Shown here one piece after another: positions 13,179 through 23,002 of a stretch of 64,000 nucleotides of DNA. Position 1 is the stretch's first letter. Each line of letters opens with the position of its first letter. The DNA is taken from positions 620,001-684,000 of the forward strand of contig BCIV01000010.1 in NCBI GenBank assembly GCA_001600055.1, in the 5' to 3' direction. The stretch is from Filobasidium wieringae (lineage: Eukaryota; Basidiomycota; Tremellomycetes; Filobasidiales; Filobasidiaceae). The notes beneath the pieces are model-generated. The model was not told the DNA's origin. It saw only the letters and a program-made list of their open reading frames with translations, and made no database searches. Made by a program: the position numbers and the translations under genes.

Positions 13179-14012
13179 TCACATTCCATTGGGACATCCT
13201 GGATGAATCGAACATTTGGGTTTGAGAGATTTATAAAATTCCGGTTTTTCAAGGAAGGTTAGGTTAAGGACGCACCGGATAAAGACCTCTAAGCAAAGAT
13301 CAAAAGTAGGGCATTGCCCAATGAGATCACCCACCCTATGCAGGGCCATTTGCATGAAAGCTCTGGGCATGCCTGCAGTCCTCGGACTTGTGAGCTTCCT
13401 GGTCAGAGCAGCTGAAGTGATGCCCTTAATTCTCTTGGCCTCCCTTTCATGCCTAAATTGCAGCCGTGAGATCTTCAACCGTAGGCTCTGGGGCTCTCTT
13501 TCATACCTGGTAATCGCAGCCGTGAGATCTTCGATTGCATCCTTGGCATATACTCGGAAGAGGGCAGTTTTGTTTCGGTTGACCCGGTATTTGTTGGGGT
13601 GGACCCGGACATGTACTTCCTCCTCCTCCTCCTCCAAGCATATCGCCGCCAAAGGCGAATCGAAGAGCAGGAGCATGAGATCCTGAGTACTCCAATCGAT
13701 CCTCAAGCTGGCATCTGTGAAGAAGAGTGTTAAAAGATGGAATAATGCGTTGTTTCGGAAACATCTTATGATGTCTCTCAAACGCTTACGAGCTAACCAG
13801 TCATGGTATCCAGGTACTTCCTGCATGACTACTCGAAAGAGCAGGCGCTCTGTAGGACCCCATGGATTACTAAAGCAGTGTCTCACTGCATCTGGAGTGA
13901 TAGGAACTTCGAGACGGCGTAACAGTGTCCTCTCTGGTATTACTAACACAATCCTTCGAGTAGCTTGTTCTACAGCGAGTCCATCTGCTGGCTTGGGCTT
14001 TGGGAGTGGCAT
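13179..14012 (-). CDS. orphan intronless ORF, unknown function
   Basis: A single uninterrupted ATG-initiated frame of 277 codons, starting MPLPKPKPADGLAVEQ. I do not recognise the family. The predicted protein is basic, with many Arg and Leu residues. It has a six-glutamate run near residue 125-130, and two imperfect copies of a helical segment (ITRYERE and LQFRHERE) matching a repeated 17-base word at about 13462 and 13518. No signal peptide or membrane segment is evident. An intronless gene of this length is unusual beside neighbours that have an intron every 100-500 bp. It may be a young or horizontally derived gene, a processed copy, or chance. Additional downstream exons on the same strand (12.6-13.2 kb) are possible. 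Confidence 0.45.
   Translation of the reverse strand: MPLPKPKPADGLAVEQATRRIVLVIPERTLLRRLEVPITPDAVRHCFSNPWGPTERLLFRVVMQEVPGYHDWLARKRLRDIIRCFRNNALFHLLTLFFTDASLRIDWSTQDLMLLLFDSPLAAICLEEEEEEVHVRVHPNKYRVNRNKTALFRVYAKDAIEDLTAAITRYEREPQSLRLKISRLQFRHEREAKRIKGITSAALTRKLTSPRTAGMPRAFMQMALHRVGDLIGQCPTFDLCLEVFIRCVLNLTFLEKPEFYKSLKPKCSIHPGCPNGM
13462..13535. repeat. short direct repeat inside the orphan ORF
   Basis: The 17-base word GCAGCCGTGAGATCTTC occurs twice, about 56 bases apart, within the orphan ORF. In the protein (minus strand) the two copies fall in related Glu/Arg-rich helical segments. This points to a small internal duplication. Confidence 0.6.
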
Positions 14013-14681
14013 TCTGAAAGGCTATGTTCAATTGGACTGATTGCGAGCGAGAAAGATGCAGACACGTACGGACTGAACACGTCAAGTTGATGGACCGGAT
14101 TGTTGTTGATGATCTTGATTAAATGGTGGGTTACGACGTGTGGATTAGAGTAGTATTAAGTTTCGCAATTCAAAGGAAGGTATCGCCCGAGCAGGGTATT
14201 ATAAGATGATTAAGTTGAGAAAGAGGTTTATAAGATTCACAGAGATACCAGAAGTTAGAAGTTTGAGTGATTCGAGAGTTGAGGTGTTATCGTCGTTACC
14301 GTTCTCACCAACCGGACAGGGAGTCGTCTCTCGATCTCTCGCTGCTGCGCTTCTGCTACGTATTGCGCTTGTGAGCTGCGATACGAGATCTGCTGACGAA
14401 ACCTCATTCGCACTGAATGGAACAATGGGTGCCGGCAATACCTCGAATGATCTGAGACACGTTGATCATCACGATCATCACGGATCACTGAGTGACGCGA
14501 ATCCTGATCCCGCCCGCCCACTTTATTTTCGAACGGTGTCCAATCGGACCACCTTCTATCTCAACAACAGTCTTCGTACTCGAGTTTTTCAGAATGATTC
14601 TTCCACCATGCGCTGAGGTTTGTGTGGAACTGTCGCTATGAATCTCATCAAAACGCGGAGCCTTTTTCACCGCGTTAGCGC

Positions 14682-14714
14682 GTTGTCGTCGCGAAACAAA
14701 GATCTGACGACAAC
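14682..14714. repeat. 9-bp inverted repeat with 15-nt spacer
   Basis: GTTGTCGTC at 14682-14690 is the perfect complement of GACGACAAC at 14706-14714. It lies in a region without a gene. It could form a stem-loop or be a dimeric protein site; no function can be assigned. Confidence 0.5.
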
Positions 14715-15866
14715 ACAATCGATCTTTTAAAACTCACGGTATCGCAGTGTATATTCTCCCACGTCTCGTATGCCAAAAGATTCTTTACAGTCGCTGAAAG
14801 GCTTTTGTACAACACGTCATTGTCACGAAAGGGGTACGAGCGAGCAAGCCCTGAAACTTCGCGACAATACACCATCAAGAGCACTCTGATACGAATGATC
14901 CCGCGCGATTTTTGTTACGCTCGGTCGCGCGGCTACAACTTGGAACGTGATCGAGTCTAGACACCGGTGAAACTGAAAGGCAATAGTGCGGAGGGACTGA
15001 AACCTGACATGTAACAAATCCGTCAGTAGAGCCCACCTGGAAGCGCGATTTCGGATTTACACAGCCCCGCTTATCGGTTTGTTGTTTGCCTCTGGACTGC
15101 GTTCGTCGTGCTAGCTCAAGAAATTCACTGCTCATCAAGAGAGAATGTTGATCGTCAAGATACTGCCTTATCATCAATACACGTATAGGATACTCACATC
15201 GCAGGAGTATCAGTCGCATCTGACAAGAATTTCAGTTCAGCTGACACAGCGACGAAGTACTACTTCGGGCCACTCGACCGGAGAGATCGAACGCTATCAG
15301 TCCTGTTATTCGATCTCTCTTCAAAGTGTCAGCAGGAGTCAGTTTCCTGATCGCTTCTGACTGACTTATGATGACGATTCGTGGCAACACGATCGGATCA
15401 TAGCTGTCTTTCGAATCTCCCCCTGAGAGCCGGCGTTTCGAGCTCCAGAAACGTGTCGGATCTTCGTTGTTGTGGAAAAGCCACAGGCAATTTCGGGACT
15501 GACCGACTTGCCTTGTGTACCACAGCTTCGAACGTTTGAGAAGACCTGAAACTATTGACAAAGGTGGACGCCAAGCTCTGATCATCGCTCAATCACATGG
15601 GGGAACTCTGACGGGATGACGACTTGTTCCTCTTCTTCGAGGGACGATGAGCCATCGATAAACAAGGGCGCGACGCAAGTCGAAACGGGTGACAGAGCTT
15701 GGACTAACAGGGGGGTCTCATGATATTGGATAAAGAGGGAGAACTACACGACTACAGTGGGACGGTCCGCAGACGGACCAACGCAGGCGCCTGTTTTCTT
15801 GTGAATCCTCGGGGTAATGTACGTCGGGGGAGGGGAAGCACAAACGCGACGTAAGAATCCCTACCG

Positions 15867-15886
15867 TTCCACCGTGGCCGGTGGAA
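15867..15886. repeat. 8-bp hairpin, 4-nt loop
   Basis: TTCCACCG, four spacer bases (TGGC) and CGGTGGAA form a perfect stem-loop. It is in the gene-poor region about 600 bases beyond the 3' end of the glucosidase II beta gene, and its role is unknown. Confidence 0.5.
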
Positions 15887-16487
15887 CAACCGATCCGGAT
15901 GATTAAACCAAAGCATAACGCAACCGTTACCTTATCATTGCCCTTCGGGGTTTGCAAAGCATGATTGACCTGCGACAATCTTTTTGTGCAACATCATAAC
16001 GGTTATATGACGGATCGGCCCCATCATCCCTTCTGTTCTTCTCTCTTCCCCTTCTCTTTTCACTGTCCTCTTCCGTCTGACCCGGCTATCTTGCCTCAAC
16101 TCCTGCTCCTGCGGCCTCACCCTACCCTCGTAGCCGCTTTCATCAGCCCTAACGATCGATCGCTAACTTTCCTCATTGAGAAAGTCCATCCTCGGCCTCT
16201 CATCCTTACGCTCATGTGCCGGAGAGACACGGTGCGGAGTCTTCACATACTACGAAGGGTAAGCTTTTGGTCTGTTCCAGCACGCTCCAGTGCTACACCT
16301 GATTCAATAGTTCATAGTCCCACTTTCACGATCGCACAAGGTAGACACATTCCGCCTTGAAATCGCGAGTGATGTCTGTCCTAATAACCTTGGTGAGTGC
16401 TTTCTGTTGTCATGAAGGCCAAGAATGGCGTGGAGCATGCCATGATGTGATTGAATTGTATATGTAAGCATGTCATAACACTCGAGT

Positions 16488-18837
16488 CTATAATTCGGCA
16501 TGACCAGTATTCCTCAGACCGCTTTTTCCAGTTTGATCGTCTCTGGGCCAGCAAAGTGCAGGCGTCGTAGCTTTGAAATAGTACTCGCACTTCTCGGGCT
16601 CAGAGATATGGAGTAGTTCGTTAGCAGTCCCGCATGCCAAATCAACCTTCACGCTTCGATCCGGACCATTCCAGCATTTCAGTCTGCGCAGACGATTTTG
16701 GTCAATGACCGCACTCGATCCTCGATTTCGCAACTGCTTACCCTCTGTTGTACAATTGTTTGGAATAATACTTCTCTGTGCCTGATTCAGTTTCAGGACT
16801 CGCGTTCCAGCCAGCATAAGTTCTATATCGAATCGAGGTTGGCTGAGCACACATAACCACGTTCAGGTCGATGCATCTTCTCACCCTAGGTTGTGCTTCG
16901 CACCGTCACGATTGCTTTTCTGACTAGCCTGTCCGAAGAAACAGAGCGAGTAGGTATAACTGCAGAATGTGATACGGTTGATCAGCAAGAAATCCGCCGA
17001 TTTGGGCTTTAGGTCTGGCTCACTCTCCCTGCTCCTTCTCAATGCAAGTTCCCTCAAGCTTTTTCCATTCAGCTTCGGGTCCAAAGTCGCCAGTCAGTTT
17101 TTCGACGGATTGGTGAGCTGCGGTCAATTCACGCTCCAATTTCTCCAACTCTTGTTTGCTTTCAGTGAATGTCTTTCGTGCCTCCACAGTGTCTGCATGG
17201 GGATCAGCTAGGCTTTAACCCGGGATAGCACCTCGCAGCAAACACTCACGAGCAGCTTCGGAACCGGTACCTGCCGCTCGAGCTTTTCCGCCGATCAGTC
17301 CAAACTTGATGAGGTAAGAGATCATCGTATCACGAACCGACTCGTAAGAATCGTACAAAGAGTCGGGAACGTATTGATCGAGTCGGTATACTATTGCGCG
17401 GCAACGACGGTACATCAGTATCGCGACATACATAGGACCTTACGAACCACTCACATAAGCTTTCTTCTTCTCCGTCTTCTTCGTTCCCCTTAGCGAGATC
17501 GTCTCCAGACATTACGAGGTTGACCAAATCCACTTTCTCCAGAGCATCCAACTGGTCAGGAGAAATGGAAGCCCCGATGTATTCGCTTTCTGCTCCATCG
17601 CCCTCGCTCTCCCCGACCAAGTCTGAATAGCCGACAACGGCCGCCTTGACCGCCATATCCTGAACCCATTTGTATATCAGTACCTATCCCAAACAGGCCG
17701 AGTCGAGCTCAGGGTTCATATTCACCTGGTAGTTTGGATTGTAGTTGTCTTTGAGCTCCTTCAGAATGGCTTTCAGCTCGTCACGTTCGCTTTCAATTTG
17801 CTTCAAGTTTTGACGCAACATAGCAAGAGCCTGGCGGTGTTCAAGGAAAGATAGATACAGAGCTGCGGATTTCCAACGATCGATCAATCCAGCTGGGACG
17901 GAGGTTTCTATCGGGAAAGGCTTACGAGTCTTTTGTCGCTTCTCGATCTCCTCCTTGTCAGCCGACTCTAATCGTTCCAGGCGTACTGTAGATATCAGCC
18001 ATGTTAAAGACTACGTCCTGATAGTGCGAGATGTGACATTGTGCCTACCACGAGCGCTTTCGACCTGATCTTTCGTGGTCTCGACTTGGCTCTCCAATTC
18101 AGAGATCTGTGCAACAAGACGCTTCCTCTCATTCTTCGCAAAAGATATGTAAGTCGAGCGTATTTTGGCGCCCTGATCAGAAATTCTGTTAGCATTGGCA
18201 GCAAAGAGTGAATCGAATGGGAAATTCTCACGGTTCTGCGGATCTTGTTCTCAGCTTCTTTTGCAGCTCGGGAAGCCTTGCCAGTCTCTTCGCATGTGTT
18301 TGGACAGCGGACCCCGGAGTCGGAGAAGTTCTCGTCCGAGCCGTCGCAACATTCAGGATCTATTATACCGAAAGTATGCAGCAGAGCGTCTTTGAACAGG
18401 AAAGGGGCACTTACCACATATCCCGTCTCCGACCCTCGAACTCCATATCCAAGCTGGTTCATGGCCTTCATTCCGACACCAGAACTTGGTCCCTTTGATA
18501 AGACTGCAAGCGGAAGTACCTGGCTCATCTGAACCATCAGGACAATCGCAGAAATCGTCGTTCAAGGCCTTGTATGGTATCGTTATGTCCGGAGCGTTCA
18601 CGCATCGAAAAACAGCTTCGTCCTTCCCGGACTCGAATATCGGCTCGTACCGTTTAAGGACTATGCTCCATCATGGGATGAGCTCGCGCTGTCGAACACC
18701 GGAGACGAGCTGGACATACGAGCGGGATCGACTCCTAAAAGGTGTGTGTTCTTGTCGTTTGTACCGATGACCGTCTCTGCAGTCACTTGCGCGAGCAGCA
18801 GACTTGCAGGAATGATTGACAAAGCGATGTTTCGCAT
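16488..18837 (-). CDS. GTB1: glucosidase II beta subunit (PRKCSH-like)
   Basis: A multi-exon minus-strand gene. It starts with a signal peptide ([20 protein letters not shown]). Two LDL-receptor-class-A-like Cys clusters follow ([19 protein letters not shown] and [18 protein letters not shown]). Then come a long Glu/Lys coiled coil (about residues 150-250) and an acidic region. The C-terminal MRH lectin domain has its diagnostic elements: [56 protein letters not shown]. The last introns were placed by matching these motifs. The product is the non-catalytic subunit that holds glucosidase II in the endoplasmic reticulum and uses its MRH domain to present N-glycans for glucose trimming. The C-terminus reads HAEL rather than HDEL, a change at a key position of the retrieval signal. 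Confidence 0.92.
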
Positions 18838-19038
18838 GATTGTCCTAGGGACGATAACTATGGGCTAAGTAAACGCGCCCATAGGCAAATCTTAGAGGCT
18901 GACTCACAGTACAAGATGACTTCAACTACAGAGCGGTACCTCGGGATATCTGATCGACAACGGCGGCAGCAAGAACCAGGTATAGCAGTATTGGGCTCGA
19001 CATCGCTCGAGAGGTACACGGATGGTGCCTCTGTACGG

Positions 19039-19046
19039 TCACGTGA
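19039..19046. promoter_or_regulatory. TCACGTGA palindrome between GTB1 and RIB4
   Basis: A perfect TCACGTGA lies in the 336 bp spacer shared by the divergent glucosidase II beta and lumazine synthase genes. CACGTG is the core recognised by bHLH factors such as Cbf1 in fungi. Function here is inferred from motif and position only. Confidence 0.4.
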
Positions 19047-19173
19047 TGAAAATCCACGTAATAGATTGGATCACTCAGCGTTGGTGATTGATGGGGTACC
19101 TATATTGTCTGCTGCGTCCTCTGTTCTTAGCTGTGGTCTTGCTCATACATAGATCTTACCCAACTGATTGAAA

Positions 19174-19940
19174 ATGACCGACGCTACTATCAAGGGACTT
19201 CCTCCTCCCCCTCAGACCTTTGATGGTTCCAACCACCGAATCCTCATCGTTCACGCTCGATGGAACGCTACCGTCATCGACGCTCTTGTAGCTGGAACCG
19301 TAAAGAAGCTCAAGGAGCAAGGTGTCAAGGAGGAGAACATTATCATCAAGACTGTTCCCGGAAGTTATGAACTACCTTTTGCTTGCAAGCAGTAAGTTCC
19401 TGCTTCGGCAAGTGTATAGTTCGCAGGCTCAAATTCAGCGCGCTCGATATTTTAGGCTCATCGCTGGTGCTCAAGTACAGTCGTCGAAAGCCGCTCCCTC
19501 TATCATGAACGCTTCCGCCACGAACCTTGTCAACTTGCTCAGCAACGATGCTCCTGCAGCTCCATCGACTACCTCGGAATCGTCCAAGGGTGCCTTCACG
19601 GCTGCCATCGCTATCGGTTGTCTTATCAAAGGATCCACCATGCACTTTGAGTATATCTGTGACACTGTATCGCACGGATTGATGAGGGTCCAGCTCGATA
19701 GTGGTACTCCAGTGATCTTTGGAGTATTGACAGCGTTGACGGATGACCAAGCTCTCGAGCGGGCTGGCTTGGGCAGGGGAGCCAACGGAAAGGGTCACAG
19801 TGAGCTATGCCTTTGCAACTTTTGTTGTGGACAACGCTGAGTCAAACGATGCTTGAATCATAGACCACGGAGAGGATTGGGGTTTGGCAGCGGTCGAGCT
19901 TGGAGCTCAAAGTATAGAATGGGCCAAGGGAAACATCTAA
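19174..19940 (+). CDS. RIB4: 6,7-dimethyl-8-ribityllumazine synthase
   Basis: Three exons (19174-19391, 19456-19799, 19864-19940) give 212 residues. The enzyme condenses 5-amino-6-ribitylaminouracil with 3,4-dihydroxy-2-butanone 4-phosphate, the penultimate step of riboflavin synthesis. Family landmarks are present: [12 protein letters not shown] near the N-terminus, the PGSYELPF loop, [38 protein letters not shown], and the last-exon [14 protein letters not shown]. An insert of about 35 residues rich in Ala, Ser and Asn (after LIAGAQVQ) separates PGSYELPF from the central strand, longer than in bacterial and budding-yeast enzymes. The start used is the ATG at 19174, the first in frame after an upstream AAA. 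It is transcribed away from GTB1. Confidence 0.96.
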
Positions 19941-20292
19941 ATCCGAGACCTATAGAAACCCAATTCTCCGCCGAATCTTGTATATCGATATGAAAGAATG
20001 CCTTTGGTGGAACGATTCGTGCTTCTCATCTCGGGCCGTACATCCGAGGAGGGTCCTTTGGTTACAGTAATTGCCGGTCCTTTGGCTCGATAGCCCTGCG
20101 TATTTGAATTTGCTTCCCATCTCATGCAACTCATTACATCTTACGTACATCGTGCTTCACTAGCTTCACTCTAGAGGTATTCATAGTCACTGACTAACTA
20201 GATCTAGGACAACACCTTGACATTACGAGTTCCCCTTTGAAGCACGAATTCTGACAAAGAACGGCAAACCATGAACGAAGAAGCCAAACCCA
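19941..20292. other. spacer between RIB4 and a small gene
   Basis: About 350 bp with no recognisable gene. It should hold the RIB4 3' UTR and the promoter of the small four-exon gene that begins at 20293. Confidence 0.4.
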
Positions 20293-20786
20293 ATGTCAAC
20301 GGCGAGTGAATCTCCATCGCAGTACTTACACGTCGCTAAGAATCGTCAACCTTCCGACTTGCAGCTGTACAGTGCAAGAAAGAAAGGTCTCCTGGCAAGT
20401 CGCCCAACAAAGGCAAGCGTTCCGTGGGAGGTAGCTCGGCAAAGTCCCAGATCACAGGCAATGACACCGGTCTCAAGGCGTCCAACCCGAAAATCGTATT
20501 GGAGTGCGTCGAGATGGCTTTGAACAACCTGACTTCCGAGCAGAGGAACCAAGTCGCTCAGAAGTATGGGATCGCGCCAAACCTGTTGCATATGGCAAGT
20601 CGTCGTTTGATTCAGATTGGGAAGCTAGCCCTAATCTTGTGATCGAATTTGAGCAGAGTTGGGTCAATATACAGAAGTAAGCCCATCAGGATCGCGTTCT
20701 GATACAGATGGCACGATATACCATTCCACCTTCTTTCTAGGAAAAAGGCCTTGAAACTCGTCAAGGACGGTCTAGGTTCCTCTTGA
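20293..20786 (+). CDS. small four-exon gene, unknown function (about 102 aa)
   Basis: Exons 20293-20305, 20365-20594, 20657-20676 and 20741-20786 join in one frame. The first (13 nt) and third (20 nt) exons are tiny. The predicted protein starts MSTATVQCKKERSPGKSPNK. It continues with a basic, Gly/Ser-rich segment, then a helical part (KIVLECVEMALNNLTSEQR, NQVAQKYGIAPNLLHMSW), and ends KKKALKLVKDGLGSS. Intron 2 appears to use a GC donor (GCAAGT) with a normal AG acceptor; GT-only alternatives break the frame. I do not recognise the family. The regular splice signals at all three introns and the sensible end argue for a real gene, but there is no homology evidence. Confidence 0.55.
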
Positions 20787-21374
20787 TAAGCTGGAAACGT
20801 AAAGATCGTCATGCAGACTTTGCAACGCCGATGTTGCCACGAGGCTTCTGAAATATCGGAACCATGTAGCAATATCGCACCAATATTATTTCTAAGCCTC
20901 ACATCGACATGTGGAGTGTTTCTGTTTTTCTCTCGTTTGTCTTGCCGTTACCAAACTATGTGAAACGTCTTTGATGGTAAGATATGCTATACATGCTACA
21001 CGCGATCGCCGACGAGCGCTCTAGATGTGACTCCAAGCACAAAGCACGTTTCAGAATCATCTCCAAACAAACAGTCGCTCGCGTCCGAGCGGAATTGTTC
21101 TCTAGCGACGTTCTCGCAAGGCGATACCGTCTGTTTCCGTGTTTCAGAGGCGAGTCCATCACACAACGCGCCCTCGACACTGTAGTTGTCGGATCGCCAT
21201 AGCTCTACTCCTGATCTGACTGCGGTGCGTCCAAGGGTTGTCACGTGATACTGGCAAAAAGATTATCAACGATGACTGGATCTGAACCAGTGCAAGGAAT
21301 GCTGATGTGTAACATAAGACCCAATTAATATTTTAGACAATATGTTTGTACATGAATTGGCCCAGAAAGTCCTG
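20787..21374. other. spacer upstream of the tRNA gene
   Basis: About 590 bp without a gene. It contains a perfect TCACGTGA at 21241-21248. The open frames on either strand are short and show no family similarity. Confidence 0.4.
21241..21248. promoter_or_regulatory. TCACGTGA palindrome
   Basis: This is a second exact copy of the 8-base palindrome also found at 19039 and 34955. It lies 127 bases upstream of the tRNA-Ser gene and about 450 bases after the small four-exon gene. A bHLH-type site is possible but unproven. Confidence 0.3.
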
Positions 21375-21468
21375 GGCAACGTGCCCGAGTGGTTAAGGGG
21401 ATACACTCGAAGGAATTTGAGATTATGTATTAGCATTTGCTGCATTGGTTCAAATCCAGTCGTTGTCG
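21375..21468 (+). tRNA. tRNA-Ser(CGA) with a 13-nt intron
   Basis: The full class II cloverleaf can be folded. The acceptor is GGCAACG (21375-21381) with CGTTGTC (21461-21467). The D-stem is CCC/GGG with loop GAGTGGTTAA. The anticodon stem is ATACA (21401-21405) with TGTAT (21426-21430). The loop reads C-T-CGA-A, so the anticodon is CGA at 21408-21410. A 13-base intron (21412-21424) interrupts the loop after position 37, the canonical place. A variable arm AGCA/TGCT follows, then the T-arm ATTGG-TTCAAAT-CCAGT. The discriminator base is G, as expected for serine tRNA. Internal A box (TGCCCGAGTGG) and B box (GGTTCAAATCC) promoters are intact. It decodes UCG. Confidence 0.9.
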
Positions 21469-22115
21469 GATTTCTTTTTGCCCAGGGGAAGGCGGCGCTT
21501 CGATGAGCATGATCAGCAATCTAATCTCATGGACAGCATTCAAGAACGGCTCGAAAGGAAGCTTCGCCACAACAGATGCGAGGGGGTGCGAGCTCGGTTG
21601 CGAGTTTGGATGGCGTAAAAGGTGTTGTATTATTGCGAGGCGAAGACGAACAAGGCCGTCATGACCGGAAGTGACGGAAGCGCTAGATCGTCGCATTCCT
21701 CGTCGTTGACTGTATGTGTGAGAGTGTAACTGTACAATGAACCTGTTCCCTTTACAATCGATCGAGGCGTGCTGGAAAGCGATGACAAAGATTGCGATGG
21801 GACCTGACATTGATATCTGTCGAGTCTCGTGTCCAGTGATACTGCCTTGCAGGAGCGGGGATTTCATGTATCGGCAACGATAACTGTGAGACCTCTCAGG
21901 TGCATCGGCAATGCAGTAGTAATGACTGCCATGCTCTGACGCAGTACTTCGAGTTGCCTCCTTCCTTTGATCGCATGCATCGCGTTTCAGATTGCAAAGT
22001 TTGTGCGCGTCACGCGAGTACAAAAGGCAACGGTATCCGGAATATATACTGGCTGTTCTGCTATTATTTTCTGAACGACCCGCACGAAAGACCTTCTGAC
22101 CATATTCGCAGCATT
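21469..22115. other. spacer after the tRNA gene
   Basis: About 650 bp. A T-run shortly after the tRNA (TTTCTTTTTG at about 21470) can serve as an RNA polymerase III terminator. A minus-strand frame of 197 codons crosses this region and the tRNA gene, but looks like chance. An AT-rich TATA-like word (ATATATAC) lies near 22042, about 75 bases before the next start codon. Confidence 0.4.
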
Positions 22116-22926
22116 ATGAGTACAAGATCTGGCGATAGAAGCGGCACTAGAACCAACGTTAGCCAACCCAGAGCAAAGGGGAGACTCGGACGGAAACTCC
22201 GTAATTGCGCGAATTGGTTTCCTCCATGGAAATCGCAGACGTGGAGCGTTCTCGCCGGATTATGGTACTTTGGTGTACATCTGGGAATCATGGCAAGTAC
22301 CTCGTACGCAGCACTCTCTCGACGCCAACCTATCTCTTGCAAATAGTACCACGACCTGAATACGCCAGAAGTGAGTAAAAGCCGGACGGCCGATTTTACG
22401 ATGGATGCATGAGCTGATACCAAGGTACCCCTGCATTCCAGCTGAAGGAGTACCGAGCGAACTACTGGTGAGAGGCCTTGTTCTACGTCGCATCGTCCAC
22501 ATTCGACACGCTGACGAACGCCAACATATCAGGCTTGGAGCGATCGACCCCAACGAAGACATGATGCGAGCCGGTTTGCTAACGTCGAACAGTCTATGTT
22601 CGTATTTCCCCAACACCTCGATCCCTAACCAAGGAACGGGCGGAGGTGAGGTGGTTGATCGATCGAGCCGAGTACAAAGGGAGAGCTGACGCCTCATGCT
22701 ATCCCATTCAGAACCTTTCCTGTATTTCGGGTTTCACGAGGTATCCATAAGTACGTACACAATTCCTCTACTGGGCAGGCACGGAGAGCCATTGGAGCAG
22801 CTGACTGATATGCCCGATCCAGTGATTCTCTGCTTGATGTTAGTACTGGACGAATTCACCAACGTCCGATTAGGAATCCTCGGTCCCCAGGAGACGAAAG
22901 CCGGCGCCGCGTGGACTAGCGTCTAG
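22116..22926 (+). CDS. small membrane protein, unknown function
   Basis: Six exons fit one frame: 22116-22296, 22347-22370, 22425-22467, 22533-22645, 22712-22750, 22823-22926, for about 167 residues. The N-terminus is basic (MSTRSGDRSGTRTNVSQ). It has one hydrophobic segment near residues 46-62 (WSVLAGLWYFGVHLGIM) and another near residues 120-140 (FHEVSIMILCLMLVLDEF). Between them lies a polar stretch (PAFQLKEYRANYWLGAIDPNED) with a few Cys and Asn-X-Ser/Thr sequences. No family is recognised. It ends 76 bases before the next membrane-protein gene on the same strand. The two might have been one gene, but I could not find a splice that joins their frames. Confidence 0.5.
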
Positions 22927-23002
22927 TCAGTCGGTCATCACCTGCGAACCTTAGGCAAGATCGGCTGACCCCTTGTTATCGTCCAGTCTCTTTACAGCCA
23001 CC

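Larger units (their letters stand above)
14013..16487. other. 2.5 kb without a supportable gene
   Basis: No frame here resembles a known protein, and the open frames are short and overlapping on both strands. Two perfect inverted repeats were seen. The first has 9-base arms GTTGTCGTC/GACGACAAC at 14682-14690 and 14706-14714. The second has 8-base arms TTCCACCG/CGGTGGAA at 15867-15874 and 15879-15886 with a 4-base loop. Nothing marks this as a transposon: no long terminal repeats and no coding remnants were recognised. Confidence 0.4.

Noticed and set aside
11395..16487. A transposon in the gene-poor block
   Set aside because: No transposase, reverse transcriptase, integrase, long terminal repeat or target-site duplication could be recognised.
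21430..22023. Minus-strand frame of 197 codons
   Set aside because: It overlaps the tRNA-Ser gene on the other strand, has no introns or family similarity, and its composition looks random.
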